From NCBI GenBank assembly GCA_964617645.1, contig CAZTYE010000003.1:62001-126000 (forward strand): DNA of 64,000 nucleotides, written 5' to 3'. A program made the position numbers and the translations under genes. The notes under the pieces are model-generated. The model had not been told where the DNA came from and searched no databases. It worked only from the letters and a program-made list of their open reading frames with translations. Below are positions 52,755-61,168 of the stretch, piece after piece. The stretch's first letter is position 1, and each line of letters opens with the position of its first letter. Source of the DNA: JADJGC01 sp964617645 (GTDB taxonomy: Bacteria > Zixibacteria > MSB-5A5 > CAIYYT01).

Positions 52755-54020
52755 TTACTTCACCACGCCGTGCTTGCGGCCGACGCGAATGAAGGCTTCG
52801 ATGGCACGATCGATATGCTCGCGCGTGTGCGCCGCGGAGATTTGTACACGAATACGCGCCTTGCCTTTCGGCACGACCGGGTAGAAGAAGCCGACGACGT
52901 AAATGCCTTCATCGTACAAATCGCGCGCCATGTTCTGAGACAATTCCGCGTCGTTTTCGAATTTGCCGAGCAGAATCGGCGTGATCGGATGAATTCCGGG
53001 CGTGATATCGAATCCGGCTTCAGTCATTTGGCTGCGGAAATATTCGGTGTTCTTCATCAGAGTCTCGCGCAGCGCGTCGCTTTCGACCAACAAATCGAAA
53101 GCGGCGATACTTCCGGCGACAACGACCGGCGGAATCGAATTGGAGAACAGATAGGGCCGCGATTTCTGCCGCAGCAGACCGATGATCTCTTTTTTGCCGG
53201 TCGTGAATCCGCCGATCGCTCCGCCCATCGCTTTGCCGAGCGTTGACGTAATGATCTCAACTTCGCCGAGCACGTTCTTGATTTCGAGCGATCCGCGGCC
53301 GGTCTTGCCCAAAAATCCGGTCGCGTGGCATTCGTCGACCATCACCAGCGCGTCGTACTTGCGCGCCAACGCGACGATTTCATCGAGCTTGGCAATATCG
53401 CCGTCCATCGAGAACACGCCGTCGGTGGCGATTACGATATTTCGCGACGGCTGCGGTTCATGCGCCAAACCGGGGCCGTCCCACAAGTCCATGCCCTCAC
53501 GAGCGCGCACCAGATTGCGTTCGAGCGATACCATATCGGAGTGCTCGTAGATGTAGCGTTTGGCCTTCGCAAGACGGATGCCGTCGATGATACTGGCGTG
53601 ATTCAGGCTGTCGGTGATGATTGTATCTTCGGCGCCAAACAGCGATTCGAACAGACCGCCATTGGCGTCAAAACAGGAAGAATAGAGAATCGTGTCTTCG
53701 GTCTGATAAAAGGCGCTGATCTTCTGCTCGAGTTGTTTGTGCAGGTCCTGCGTGCCGCAGATGAAGCGCACGGATGACAGGCCGTAGCCGTATTGATCGA
53801 GCGCCTGGTGGGCCGCTTCGATAATGCGCGGATGGTTGGCCAGGCCCAGATAGTTGTTCGCGCAGAAATTGAGAAGCTCGCGTTTGTCGGTTTCGTGCGG
53901 CCGCGTGACGGTGATCTGAGCGTCCTGCGGCGAGCTGATCAGGCGCTCTTCCTTGAGCAGGCCGGCCTCTTTGATATGCGCTATCTCTTGGCTAAAATCG
54001 TATTTGACCCGCTGATACAT
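52755..54020 (-). CDS. kbl: Glycine C-acetyltransferase (2-amino-3-ketobutyrate CoA ligase)
   Basis: 421 aa PLP enzyme of the alpha-oxoamine synthase family. Close in wording to E. coli Kbl: EERLISSPQDAQITV, NFCANNYLGLANHP, GLSSVRFICGTQDLHKQLEQK, LYSSCFDANGGLFE, NHASIIDGIRL and the PLP-lysine STLGKAMGG (Lys263). It splits 2-amino-3-ketobutyrate with CoA to glycine and acetyl-CoA, or the reverse. An insertion of about 20 residues (around 176-193) is unusual. No threonine dehydrogenase gene is nearby. A paralogue lies at 54712. Confidence 0.93.
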   Translation of the reverse strand: MYQRVKYDFSQEIAHIKEAGLLKEERLISSPQDAQITVTRPHETDKRELLNFCANNYLGLANHPRIIEAAHQALDQYGYGLSSVRFICGTQDLHKQLEQKISAFYQTEDTILYSSCFDANGGLFESLFGAEDTIITDSLNHASIIDGIRLAKAKRYIYEHSDMVSLERNLVRAREGMDLWDGPGLAHEPQPSRNIVIATDGVFSMDGDIAKLDEIVALARKYDALVMVDECHATGFLGKTGRGSLEIKNVLGEVEIITSTLGKAMGGAIGGFTTGKKEIIGLLRQKSRPYLFSNSIPPVVVAGSIAAFDLLVESDALRETLMKNTEYFRSQMTEAGFDITPGIHPITPILLGKFENDAELSQNMARDLYDEGIYVVGFFYPVVPKGKARIRVQISAAHTREHIDRAIEAFIRVGRKHGVVK

Positions 54021-54095
54021 AGATTCTCCTCTCGGAGCGGTAGTCTACGCTATCGGCGGGAGACTGTAAACAGAATTTGTGGAGTGGATTAGTCC

Positions 54096-54711
54096 GTAGG
54101 TCGGAACCCTGATGGGAGAATGCCAATCTCTCGGAGTGACATTGCGGGGTTTCGACCTATGATGCTGGAGATTGCAGGTCCGTAGGTCGGAACCCCTGAT
54201 GGGAGCATGCCAATCTCTCGAAGTAATTCGGAGGGGTTCCGACATTCGATCGCGCTCAAGACCGATGTCGAAACCCCGGCGAGATGGTTTGAATGACTTG
54301 GTGACTGCCTTAAGGGGTTTCGACCTACATATTCAGGAATCCGATTTGTAAGCCGGATTCCGGCCCGACGCGAACTGAGTCCTACTGCCCGTAGCTCCGT
54401 AGGTCGGAACCCTGATGGGAGAATGCCAATCTCTCGGAGTGACATTGCGGGGTTTCGACCTATGATGCTGGAGATTGCAGGTCCGTAGGTCGGAACCCCT
54501 GATGGGAGCATGCCAATCTCTCGAAGTAATTCGGAGNNNNNNNNNNNNNNNNNNNNNNNNNNNNNNNNNNNNNNNNNNNNNNNNNNNNNNNNNNNNNNNN
54601 NNNNNNNNNNNNNNNNNNNNNNNNNNNNNNNNNNNNCTTAAGGGGTTTCGACCTACATATTCAGGAATCCGATTTGTAAGCCGGATTCCGGGCCCGGGGC
54701 AATTATTTACC
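54096..54711. repeat. Tandem array of GTAGGTCG inverted-end elements
   Basis: Unit of about 303 bases, present twice (54096-54398 and 54399-54711). Each unit has a short element (54096-54159; again from 54399), bounded by GTAGGTCGGAACCC and GGGGTTTCGACCTAT, and a long element (54182-54328; again from 54485), bounded by GTAGGTCGGAACCCC and GGGGTTTCGACCTAC. A hairpin GGAATCCG/CGGATTCC follows each. Unit 1 ends with TACTGCCCGTAG, matching the 3' end of the gene at 54712. Related to 11352-11495. No coding function. Confidence 0.85.
54537..54636. other. Assembly gap of 100 N
   Basis: Exactly 100 N inside the second repeat unit, the size commonly used for a gap of unknown length. By alignment with unit 1 the missing piece should correspond to about 54234-54308, some 75 bases. 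Confidence 0.95.
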
Positions 54712-55959
54712 TTACTGCCCGTAGACCTCGATAATCTGCTCTTTGGTCTTGTGCAAGATATCGAATTTCTTGCCGACCTTCGTAAACGCCGTTAGCGCCG
54801 TCTCCAAGTGATGCTGTTCATGCGCCGCCGAAAGCTGCGTGCGAATTCGGGCCTGCCCTTTCGGAACCACGGGGAAGAAGAACCCGACCGCATAAATGCC
54901 CTCGCGGTAGAGTTCACGCGCGAAGTCCTGCGACAGCTTGGCGTTGAATAGCATCACCGGCACGATCGGCGTTTCGCCGGCTTTGATGATCAATCCGGCA
55001 TCGGTCAGACCTTTGCGCCAGAACATCGTGTTGCGTTCGAGTTTGTCGCGCCGTTCTGTAGTGCGGCTGATAATCTCCAGCACTTTGTTGGCGCCGGATG
55101 CCACCACCGGCGGGATTGTGTTCGAGAACAAGTACGGCCGCGCTTTTTGCCGGCACATCTCGACAATTTCCCTGCGACCCGACACACAACCGCCGGAAGC
55201 GCCGCCGAGCGCTTTGCCCAGCGTCGTTGTGATAATATCGATCTTGCCGACGACGCCGAAATGCTCGTGCGTGCCGCGACCGGTTTTGCCGATGAATCCC
55301 GAGGCGTGCGAGTCGTCGAGAAACACCATCGCGTTGTACTTCTCGGCCAACTCGACGATCCTGTCCAGCGGCGCCAAATCGCCGTCCATCGAGAAGGAAC
55401 CATCCGTGATGATCAACCGCAGCCGCTTGTCCTGATGTAGTTGCAGCTTCTCCTCGAGGTGCTCCATGTTGGAGTGTTTGTAAGTATCCTGATGCGCTTT
55501 GCAGAGCCGCATGCCGTCGACAATCGAGGCGTGCACCAGCCGGTCGGCGATCATCACGTCCTGATCGGTGAGCACGGCCTCGAACACTCCGGCATTGGCG
55601 TCCATGCAGGACGGAAACAGAATCGTGTCCTCCGTGCCGAGAAACGCCGTGAGTTTGTCTTCCAACTGCTTGTGGATGTCCTGCGTGCCGCAAATAAAGC
55701 GCACTGACGACATGCCGTAACCACGATGATCAAGCCCGGCATGCGCCGCGGCGATGACTTCGGGATGCGAGGACAAGCCGAGATAGTTGTTCGCGCACAT
55801 GTTGATTACTTTTTGATGCGACGAACCGATCGGAAACTCGACTTCGATTTCCGAACTTTGCGGGGCGCAAATGATGCGCTCCTCTTTGAAGATGCCGCCG
55901 GCGCGGATGTCGGAAAGCTCCTTCTGATACATCTGTCGGACTGAATCTTGAAACGCCAT
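54712..55959 (-). CDS. Alpha-oxoamine synthase (KBL-like paralogue) in an ACP operon
   Basis: 415 aa PLP enzyme. Family blocks: INMCANNYLGLSSHPEV, GMSSVRFICGTQDIHKQLEDK, DDSHASGFIGKTGRG and the PLP-lysine TTLGKALGG (Lys249). It departs from Kbl at substrate-site positions (FPSCMDANAGVFEAVL, RLVHASIVDGMRL). The acyl carrier protein gene ends 7 bases upstream and an acyl-activating ligase precedes that, so it probably condenses an amino acid with an acyl-ACP, as in serine palmitoyltransferase-like systems. Exact amino acid and acyl donor unknown. Confidence 0.85.
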   Translation of the reverse strand: MAFQDSVRQMYQKELSDIRAGGIFKEERIICAPQSSEIEVEFPIGSSHQKVINMCANNYLGLSSHPEVIAAAHAGLDHRGYGMSSVRFICGTQDIHKQLEDKLTAFLGTEDTILFPSCMDANAGVFEAVLTDQDVMIADRLVHASIVDGMRLCKAHQDTYKHSNMEHLEEKLQLHQDKRLRLIITDGSFSMDGDLAPLDRIVELAEKYNAMVFLDDSHASGFIGKTGRGTHEHFGVVGKIDIITTTLGKALGGASGGCVSGRREIVEMCRQKARPYLFSNTIPPVVASGANKVLEIISRTTERRDKLERNTMFWRKGLTDAGLIIKAGETPIVPVMLFNAKLSQDFARELYREGIYAVGFFFPVVPKGQARIRTQLSAAHEQHHLETALTAFTKVGKKFDILHKTKEQIIEVYGQ

Positions 55960-55966
55960 ATTTCAC

Positions 55967-56215
55967 CTACTGGACATTGAACTCTTTGAGTAGACCGAGA
56001 ATCTTGTTGACCGAATCGAACGCCGCCGGCGTCGCCTTCGCGTCGGGGATGCTGATCTTGTACTTGGTCTCCAAAAATACCTTCAGCGATACCATCGAAA
56101 ACGAATCGACGATGCCGCCGGAAATCAGCGGCGTGTCGTAATTGATCACCTGATCTTCGTCTTCGAGATATTCCTTCTTGATGTATTCGAGAATGACGTC
56201 CTTAAGCTCTGCCAT
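55967..56215 (-). CDS. Acyl carrier protein
   Basis: 82 aa from ATG 56213-56215 (GGAGC upstream). Four-helix ACP with the phosphopantetheine site GGIVDSFSMVSL (Ser38). The opening (MAELKDVILEYIKKEYLEDEDQ) and its DSF rather than DSL mark it as a specialised, not fatty-acid-synthase, ACP. It sits between the ligase and the AOS genes, spaced 7-17 bases, which implies it carries the acyl group between them. Confidence 0.88.
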   Translation of the reverse strand: MAELKDVILEYIKKEYLEDEDQVINYDTPLISGGIVDSFSMVSLKVFLETKYKISIPDAKATPAAFDSVNKILGLLKEFNVQ

Positions 56216-56232
56216 GATGTGCTCCTTAAGTT

Positions 56233-57939
56233 CTACATGTCGTTTTCGAGAGTTGACAAATCGCCGATTTCCTCGCCCCATTCCTGGGCGCGCAAAACGC
56301 GGCGCATGATCTTGCCGCTGCGCGTCTTCGGCAGCGACGTAACGAATTCGATTTCCTGCGGCATCGCCAGCGCCGAGAGTTTTTTGCGGATGAAATTCAT
56401 GATCTCCAGTTCGAGTTCTTTCGACTGCGTGAAGCCCGGCTTGAGATTGACGAACGCCTTGACCACTTCCATGTTCACCGGATCCGGCTTGCCGACCACC
56501 GCCGACTCGGCGACCGCTTCATGCTCCAGAAGCGCCGACTCGATCTCGAAGGGGCCGACCAGATGGCCGGCAGTGTTGATCACATCATCGTCCCGTCCGA
56601 CGAACCAGTAGTAGCCCTCGTCATCGATACTGGCGCGGTCGCCGCAGATGTACCAGCCGTTGACGAATTTTGCCTCATAGGTCTTCACGTTGTTCCAGTA
56701 GCTCCGAATCATCGCCGGCCAGCCGGGACGAAGCGCAATCAGCCCCACCGTTCCGGTGCGTGTGATCGGTTCGTGGGTCTTCATGTCGAGCACGGTAGCG
56801 GTGACGCCTGGAAACGGTTTGCCCATCGAGCCGGGTTTGATTTTCATGCCGGGATAATTCGAGATCACGATACTGCCGGTCTCGGTCTGCCAGTAAGTGT
56901 CATGGAACGGCAGTCCGAACACCCGCTGCGACCAAATGACGGCCTCCGCATTGAGCGGCTCGCCGACTGAGGCCAGATGCCGGAGATTCGAAAGGTCGTA
57001 TTTGCGGACAACCTCGTCGCCCTCTTTCATCAGCGAGCGAATCGCTGTCGGCGCCGAATACCAAACCGTGACTTTGCATTTCTCGATGAAGCGGTACCAG
57101 TTGTCGGCGGCAAAACCCTGATCAAGCACGCACTGCGTCACTCCGCAGGCCCACGGCCCGATAATGCCATACGAGGTGCCGGTCACCCAGCCGGGATCGG
57201 CGGTGCACCAATAAATGTCATCTTCGTTGAGATCAAGCGCATAGCGCGTAGTGATGTACTGCGAAATCAGTGAATAGTGCACATGTTGTGCGCCTTTGGG
57301 CTTGCCGGTCGTGCCGGATGTATAGTGTAGCACGGATGGCGTTTCAGCAGTCGAGGGATAGATTTCGAAGGAGTCGAGAGCCATTGACTCGTTCATGTGC
57401 ATGGCCACTTCGTTCGGATTCAGCGCCTTCGTGCCGTCGTCGTTGACGATAACCACCTTGCGCAAACTTGGAAGGTCGGGAACGATCCTACGTACTTTTG
57501 CGAGATGCTTCTTCTCAGTTATGATCGCCGCCGTCTGCGCATCTTCCAATCGTGTAATCAACGACTCCGGCCCGAACGCCGAAAACAGCGGCTGTGCGAT
57601 CGCGCCCAGTTTGAGTATCCCCAGAAACCCGAAATACAATTCCGGAATCTTGTCCATGAACAGACAGACGCGCTCACCGGGTTTGATCCCCTGATCGCCG
57701 AGAAACTTGGCGATTCCGTTGGTGAGCTGTCGCATTTGGTTGAAGGTGTAGGTTCGGCGCTCGCCGGTGTGCGACTCCCAGATCAGGGCAATCTTGTCTT
57801 TCTTGCCGAGACGACAAATGCGGTCGGAGCAGTACTCGCCGATGTTGATCGTCTGCCCCTGCCGATAGTCAAGTTCCTGCTCGGAGATGTTCCAATTGAA
57901 GGTCTTGTAGCGGTCTTCGTAGCTGCCAATATGGGTCAC
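56233..57939 (-). CDS. Acetyl-CoA synthetase-like AMP-forming acyl ligase
   Basis: 568 aa from GTG 57937-57939, chosen because AGGAGG lies 7 bases upstream. ANL superfamily: LHYTSGTTGKPKGAQHVH (P-loop), DTYWQTETGSIV, WYICGDRASIDDEGYYWFVGRDDDVINTAGHLVGPFEIE and the catalytic lysine in PKTRSGKIMRR. Overall it resembles Bacillus AcsA-type acetate-CoA ligases. With an ACP gene next to it, it may load acetate or a short acyl group onto ACP instead of, or as well as, CoA; this is inference. Confidence 0.88.
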   Translation of the reverse strand: MTHIGSYEDRYKTFNWNISEQELDYRQGQTINIGEYCSDRICRLGKKDKIALIWESHTGERRTYTFNQMRQLTNGIAKFLGDQGIKPGERVCLFMDKIPELYFGFLGILKLGAIAQPLFSAFGPESLITRLEDAQTAAIITEKKHLAKVRRIVPDLPSLRKVVIVNDDGTKALNPNEVAMHMNESMALDSFEIYPSTAETPSVLHYTSGTTGKPKGAQHVHYSLISQYITTRYALDLNEDDIYWCTADPGWVTGTSYGIIGPWACGVTQCVLDQGFAADNWYRFIEKCKVTVWYSAPTAIRSLMKEGDEVVRKYDLSNLRHLASVGEPLNAEAVIWSQRVFGLPFHDTYWQTETGSIVISNYPGMKIKPGSMGKPFPGVTATVLDMKTHEPITRTGTVGLIALRPGWPAMIRSYWNNVKTYEAKFVNGWYICGDRASIDDEGYYWFVGRDDDVINTAGHLVGPFEIESALLEHEAVAESAVVGKPDPVNMEVVKAFVNLKPGFTQSKELELEIMNFIRKKLSALAMPQEIEFVTSLPKTRSGKIMRRVLRAQEWGEEIGDLSTLENDM

Positions 57940-58090
57940 AGCGATTCCTCCTGCCGTGATCAAAAGGTAAATTCAGCGACAGCGGCGTCGCCGTCACATC
58001 GCCGCGAATATAGCTTCAGGATAGGATCGGAGCAAGAAACTCCGATAGATTTGGCTCAGTTTTTGTGAAATTTTTCACGAAAAGCGACGA

Positions 58091-58119
58091 AAAATGGCGG
58101 GCCGTGTCAAGGCCCGCCC
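58091..58119 (-). terminator. Intrinsic terminator of the S74-protein gene
   Basis: Minus-strand GGCGGGCC stem (58112-58119 with 58097-58104), seven-base loop, then A and five T. It starts 5 bases beyond the stop at 58125. Confidence 0.92.
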
Positions 58120-58124
58120 TATGA

Positions 58125-59948
58125 CTATTTGCGTTGATCGAGAATTAGCTGCCTAAGCGCTTCAATCTCGGCTTTGAGATCGGCCAATTGTTGATCTTTC
58201 GTCTTCAGTTGCTTGCTCAGTTCCTGAATCGCGGCCAGCGCGACACCGGAAGGATCGATGGTCGAAATCGTCTTGTCGCTGCTTCCGAGGCCAAAGAGAC
58301 GGTAGAAGTCCTGCGCCGTTGGGCCGATATGCGTTGCGCCGGTCGCGTCGTTCTTGTAGCTCCACTGCGAGATCGGTAGTTGGCTGATTCCTGCGAGCAG
58401 CGTCTGTGGATCGACCGGCTGGAAGTTCTCCTTCGACTCGCGGTCGGAAGCATTTACCCAGTTCGTTCCGTCGCAGGTTGCCGAACCGACAGCCATGTGC
58501 GCGCCGGTGGGGAGAGCCACCATAGAGATCGACGATCCAATCACCGGCGTTCCCGGCGGCAGACCATTGAGGCGGAAACACGCGCTGTCGCTGTCGACAA
58601 TTGTCTCGGCGTTGAGGTCCGCATCGCCGTCATCGTCGGTGTCGCACTGGAGTCGATCGACAACCGCTGCCGATCCGGCCCCGAAGGATCCGGACACGAG
58701 AACAAGTCGCCCGGCGTTCGCGATCCCGTCGGCGTCGTCATCGATTGTGATCAGGACAGACGCGGAGTCGGAGTCGGTCGAAGCTTTGATTTCTCTTTGT
58801 GCGCTGGTGCCCTTGGTCTTAATAGCAAGACGGGCATTATCGTTGTCGCAAGCGGCGTCAAGCGACTGCGATATCGCGTCCACACCGCTGGGTTCGCTTT
58901 GCATCAATAGCTGCGACGCGCCGGAACCTCCTGCCAGGCGCAAGAGATCAAAGTCGGGATCGCCGGTGATCTTGCCGCCGAGGCGGATTTTTGCGCTGTC
59001 GGGACTGGCGGTTATGCGCAACAGATCGAAGTCGGGATCGCCGGTTAACGTCATGCTGGCGCCGGCGGATCCCTGTGAGCTTCCGCCGACGATTCGTAGC
59101 AAGTCGAAATCCGGGTCACCGCTGCTCTGACCGCTGATCCGAATTTTGGCGCTGTCCTGGTCGGCAGCCAATCTCAGCAAATCGAAATCCGGATCGCCGG
59201 TGATGCTGATCAGGCCTCCGTCGCCATTCCCTTTGCCGGCAACAATCCGCAACAAGTCGAAGTCCGGGTCACCGCTGCTCTGACCGCTGATCCGAATTTT
59301 GGCGCTGTCCTGCGTAGCGGTCAGCCGAAGCAGATCGAAATCCGGATCGCCGGTGAGGCTGATCATGCTGCCGCCCGACCCACCTCCCGGTCCATCGAGG
59401 GTGCTGATACTTACCCGTCGCGCTCCGGACTCATCAATATCAATACTCGCTGAATCACCAGTGGTCGTAACTGACATCTTAGCGCCGACGCTTCCACCAA
59501 TAGTAACATGTCCCGGCGCCGTTTGGATGTCGCCGACCACGCTGCCCGTAACAACCGAGTAGGGAACAGCGGTCAGCGGCGTGCGCGGAGAAATCGGAGC
59601 TTCGCCGGCAACTTGAATCTGCAAGTAGCGAAGTATGCCACCACCTCCACCACCTCCGCCGCCGGCAACAATGTCAGCAGTCAAGGGTACGGTAGCGCCT
59701 AATTCAACCGTGAAAAGTCCGTCCACAATCACGACCCCCGCATGATTTTCGGTCCAGAGTAGGTTGCCATCGACGGCGGCGTCCCAGATCGTGTAGATCA
59801 AAGTTCGCATGCCACTGATCGGTTTGTCGTCCGAGTCCAGCAGTCGTCCTTGATGCGCGACAACCTGCGGCGCGGCCACGGCTGTGACTACAAAAGCTGT
59901 GGTCAACAGCGCGACCAGTGTCATTAGTAACAGTCTTGAGCGGGTCAT
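58125..59948 (-). CDS. Secreted repeat protein with C-terminal S74 intramolecular chaperone domain
   Basis: 607 aa from ATG 59946-59948 (GAGGGGAG upstream). Signal peptide to about residue 26; residues 27-135 form a domain seen at the head of such proteins (VVAHQGRLLDSDDKPISG); a run of nine glycines (96-104); six GDPDFDLLR repeats (200-337) at 25-26 residue spacing, alternating with DSAKIRI strands; then an S74 domain beginning SDRESKENF (Ser501, Lys506), IGPTAQDFYRLFG, DPSGVALAAIQ, and a coiled-coil end. S74 domains trimerise tailspike-like fibres and then cut themselves off. Probably a surface fibre. Confidence 0.85.
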   Translation of the reverse strand: MTRSRLLLMTLVALLTTAFVVTAVAAPQVVAHQGRLLDSDDKPISGMRTLIYTIWDAAVDGNLLWTENHAGVVIVDGLFTVELGATVPLTADIVAGGGGGGGGGILRYLQIQVAGEAPISPRTPLTAVPYSVVTGSVVGDIQTAPGHVTIGGSVGAKMSVTTTGDSASIDIDESGARRVSISTLDGPGGGSGGSMISLTGDPDFDLLRLTATQDSAKIRISGQSSGDPDFDLLRIVAGKGNGDGGLISITGDPDFDLLRLAADQDSAKIRISGQSSGDPDFDLLRIVGGSSQGSAGASMTLTGDPDFDLLRITASPDSAKIRLGGKITGDPDFDLLRLAGGSGASQLLMQSEPSGVDAISQSLDAACDNDNARLAIKTKGTSAQREIKASTDSDSASVLITIDDDADGIANAGRLVLVSGSFGAGSAAVVDRLQCDTDDDGDADLNAETIVDSDSACFRLNGLPPGTPVIGSSISMVALPTGAHMAVGSATCDGTNWVNASDRESKENFQPVDPQTLLAGISQLPISQWSYKNDATGATHIGPTAQDFYRLFGLGSSDKTISTIDPSGVALAAIQELSKQLKTKDQQLADLKAEIEALRQLILDQRK

Positions 59949-60006
59949 GCGATTCTCCCCTCGGTGACTTAGGGTTAGCGGCCTGATTTCATTAATCAAT
60001 GTAACG

Positions 60007-60040
60007 TGACAATATATATCATATTGGTCTATATTGTCAA
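60007..60040 (-). promoter_or_regulatory. Promoter and palindrome upstream of the S74-protein gene
   Basis: Minus-strand TTGACA (60035-60040) and TATATA (60013-60018) are 16 bases apart. A perfect inverted repeat TGACAATATA...TATATTGTCA (60007-60016 and 60030-60039) covers both boxes. The start codon is about 58 bases from the inferred +1. The rest of 59949-60296 is AT-rich spacer plus the nuo promoter. Confidence 0.72.
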
Positions 60041-60189
60041 ACAATTTCCTGACATATAGACGAGATCAAATGATTTGGGAGGAACCGCCGGGCAGTTTGT
60101 TAACGTCTCTATTTTCAAGAAGTTAACTCCCGTCACAAAGATATACCCAAATTGTTAAGTATCGAGCGGAAGAAAGCTCGAAAAAGCGC

Positions 60190-60218
60190 TTGACAAACGC
60201 AAGGGAGTGCTTTAATTA
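60190..60218 (+). promoter_or_regulatory. Promoter of the nuo operon
   Basis: TTGACA (60190-60195) and TAATTA (60213-60218) are 17 bases apart. An inverted repeat TTAATT/AATTAA (60212-60217, 60225-60230) overlaps the -10. nuoA starts at 60297. Confidence 0.75.
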
Positions 60219-60296
60219 CCCCCCAATTAAGGCGCGATTGGTCTTGATTTGCTTGTGAAGCAAATCACAATCGCTCTGGATTCCGGGAGGTTGTTC

Positions 60297-60656
60297 GTGA
60301 ACTATGCCAGCTTTGCTCCGGTAGGGCTCTTCCTCCTATTGGCGATTGTCTTCGTCCTCTTCACCTTGTTTCTCGCCCGCTTGATCCGTCCGCATCGCCC
60401 GTCTGAAACCAAACTCTCAAACTACGAGTGCGGCGAGCAGCCGGTCGGGTCGGCCTGGATTCAGTACAATCCCCGATTCTATATATTCGCGCTCTTGTTT
60501 GTCATCTTTGATGTCGAAGTGATTTTCTTATTCCCGTGGGCAGTGGCTTACAAGTCGCTCGGTTTGTTCGCATTGGTTGAGATGCTGATATTCATCGCGA
60601 TCCTGCTGGTCGGACTTGTCTGGGCCTGGAAGAAGGGAATGCTCAAGTGGGCTTGA
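60297..60656 (+). CDS. nuoA: NADH-quinone oxidoreductase subunit A
   Basis: 119 aa from GTG 60297, chosen because GGGAGG ends 6 bases upstream and the length fits; a TTG at 60249 would add 16 polar residues. Three membrane helices and the signature KLSNYECGEQPVGSAW, then FDVEVIFLFPWAV. Membrane arm subunit of complex I near the quinone site. Overlaps nuoB by 10 bases. Confidence 0.95.
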   Translation: MNYASFAPVGLFLLLAIVFVLFTLFLARLIRPHRPSETKLSNYECGEQPVGSAWIQYNPRFYIFALLFVIFDVEVIFLFPWAVAYKSLGLFALVEMLIFIAILLVGLVWAWKKGMLKWA

Positions 60657-61168
60657 TTTCCAAGGTACCGTTGGTTCTGGAGAAGATGCCGATGGGGACG
60701 GTCGCGGTAACTTCGTTAGAGAAGATCCTCAACGAAGGCCGGGCGTCGTCACTTTGGTACCTGCTTTTTGGCACCGCCTGTTGCGCAATCGAGATGATGT
60801 GCGCGGGCGCTTCGCGCTACGACTTTGACCGCTTCGGCATGTTCTTCCGGGCTTCGCCGCGGCAAGCTGACCTGATGTTTGTCGCCGGAACGATCACTCA
60901 TAAGATGGCGCCGCGAGTCAAGCTTCTATACGAGCAGATGGCCGAACCGCGCTATGTCATTGCGATGGGCGGTTGTGCCTGCAACGGCGGGCCGTTTTAC
61001 TACGACACTTACGCGGTCTTGAAGGGGATCGATCAGGTGATTCCGGTTGATGTCTATCTCCCCGGTTGCCCGCCGCGGCCGGAGTCGCTGATGGAAGCCT
61101 GTATCAAACTTCAGAATAAGATCAAAAAGCAGAAACTGGGCGAATGGAGCACCGACACCCGTGGCTGA
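60647..61168 (+). CDS. nuoB: NADH-quinone oxidoreductase subunit B
   Basis: 173 aa, GTG start inside the nuoA end. Carries the N2 [4Fe-4S] cluster next to the quinone: FGTACCAIEM (Cys45, Cys46), GGCAC (Cys110) and PGCPPRP (Cys141) are all present. RYDFDRFGMFFRASPRQAD is typical. Overlaps nuoC by 8 bases. Confidence 0.97.
   Translation: MGLISKVPLVLEKMPMGTVAVTSLEKILNEGRASSLWYLLFGTACCAIEMMCAGASRYDFDRFGMFFRASPRQADLMFVAGTITHKMAPRVKLLYEQMAEPRYVIAMGGCACNGGPFYYDTYAVLKGIDQVIPVDVYLPGCPPRPESLMEACIKLQNKIKKQKLGEWSTDTRG

Noticed and set aside
54096..54711. CRISPR array
   Set aside because: The repeats are long, have inverted ends and just two units with repeat-length identity throughout; no short direct repeats with unique spacers and no cas genes.
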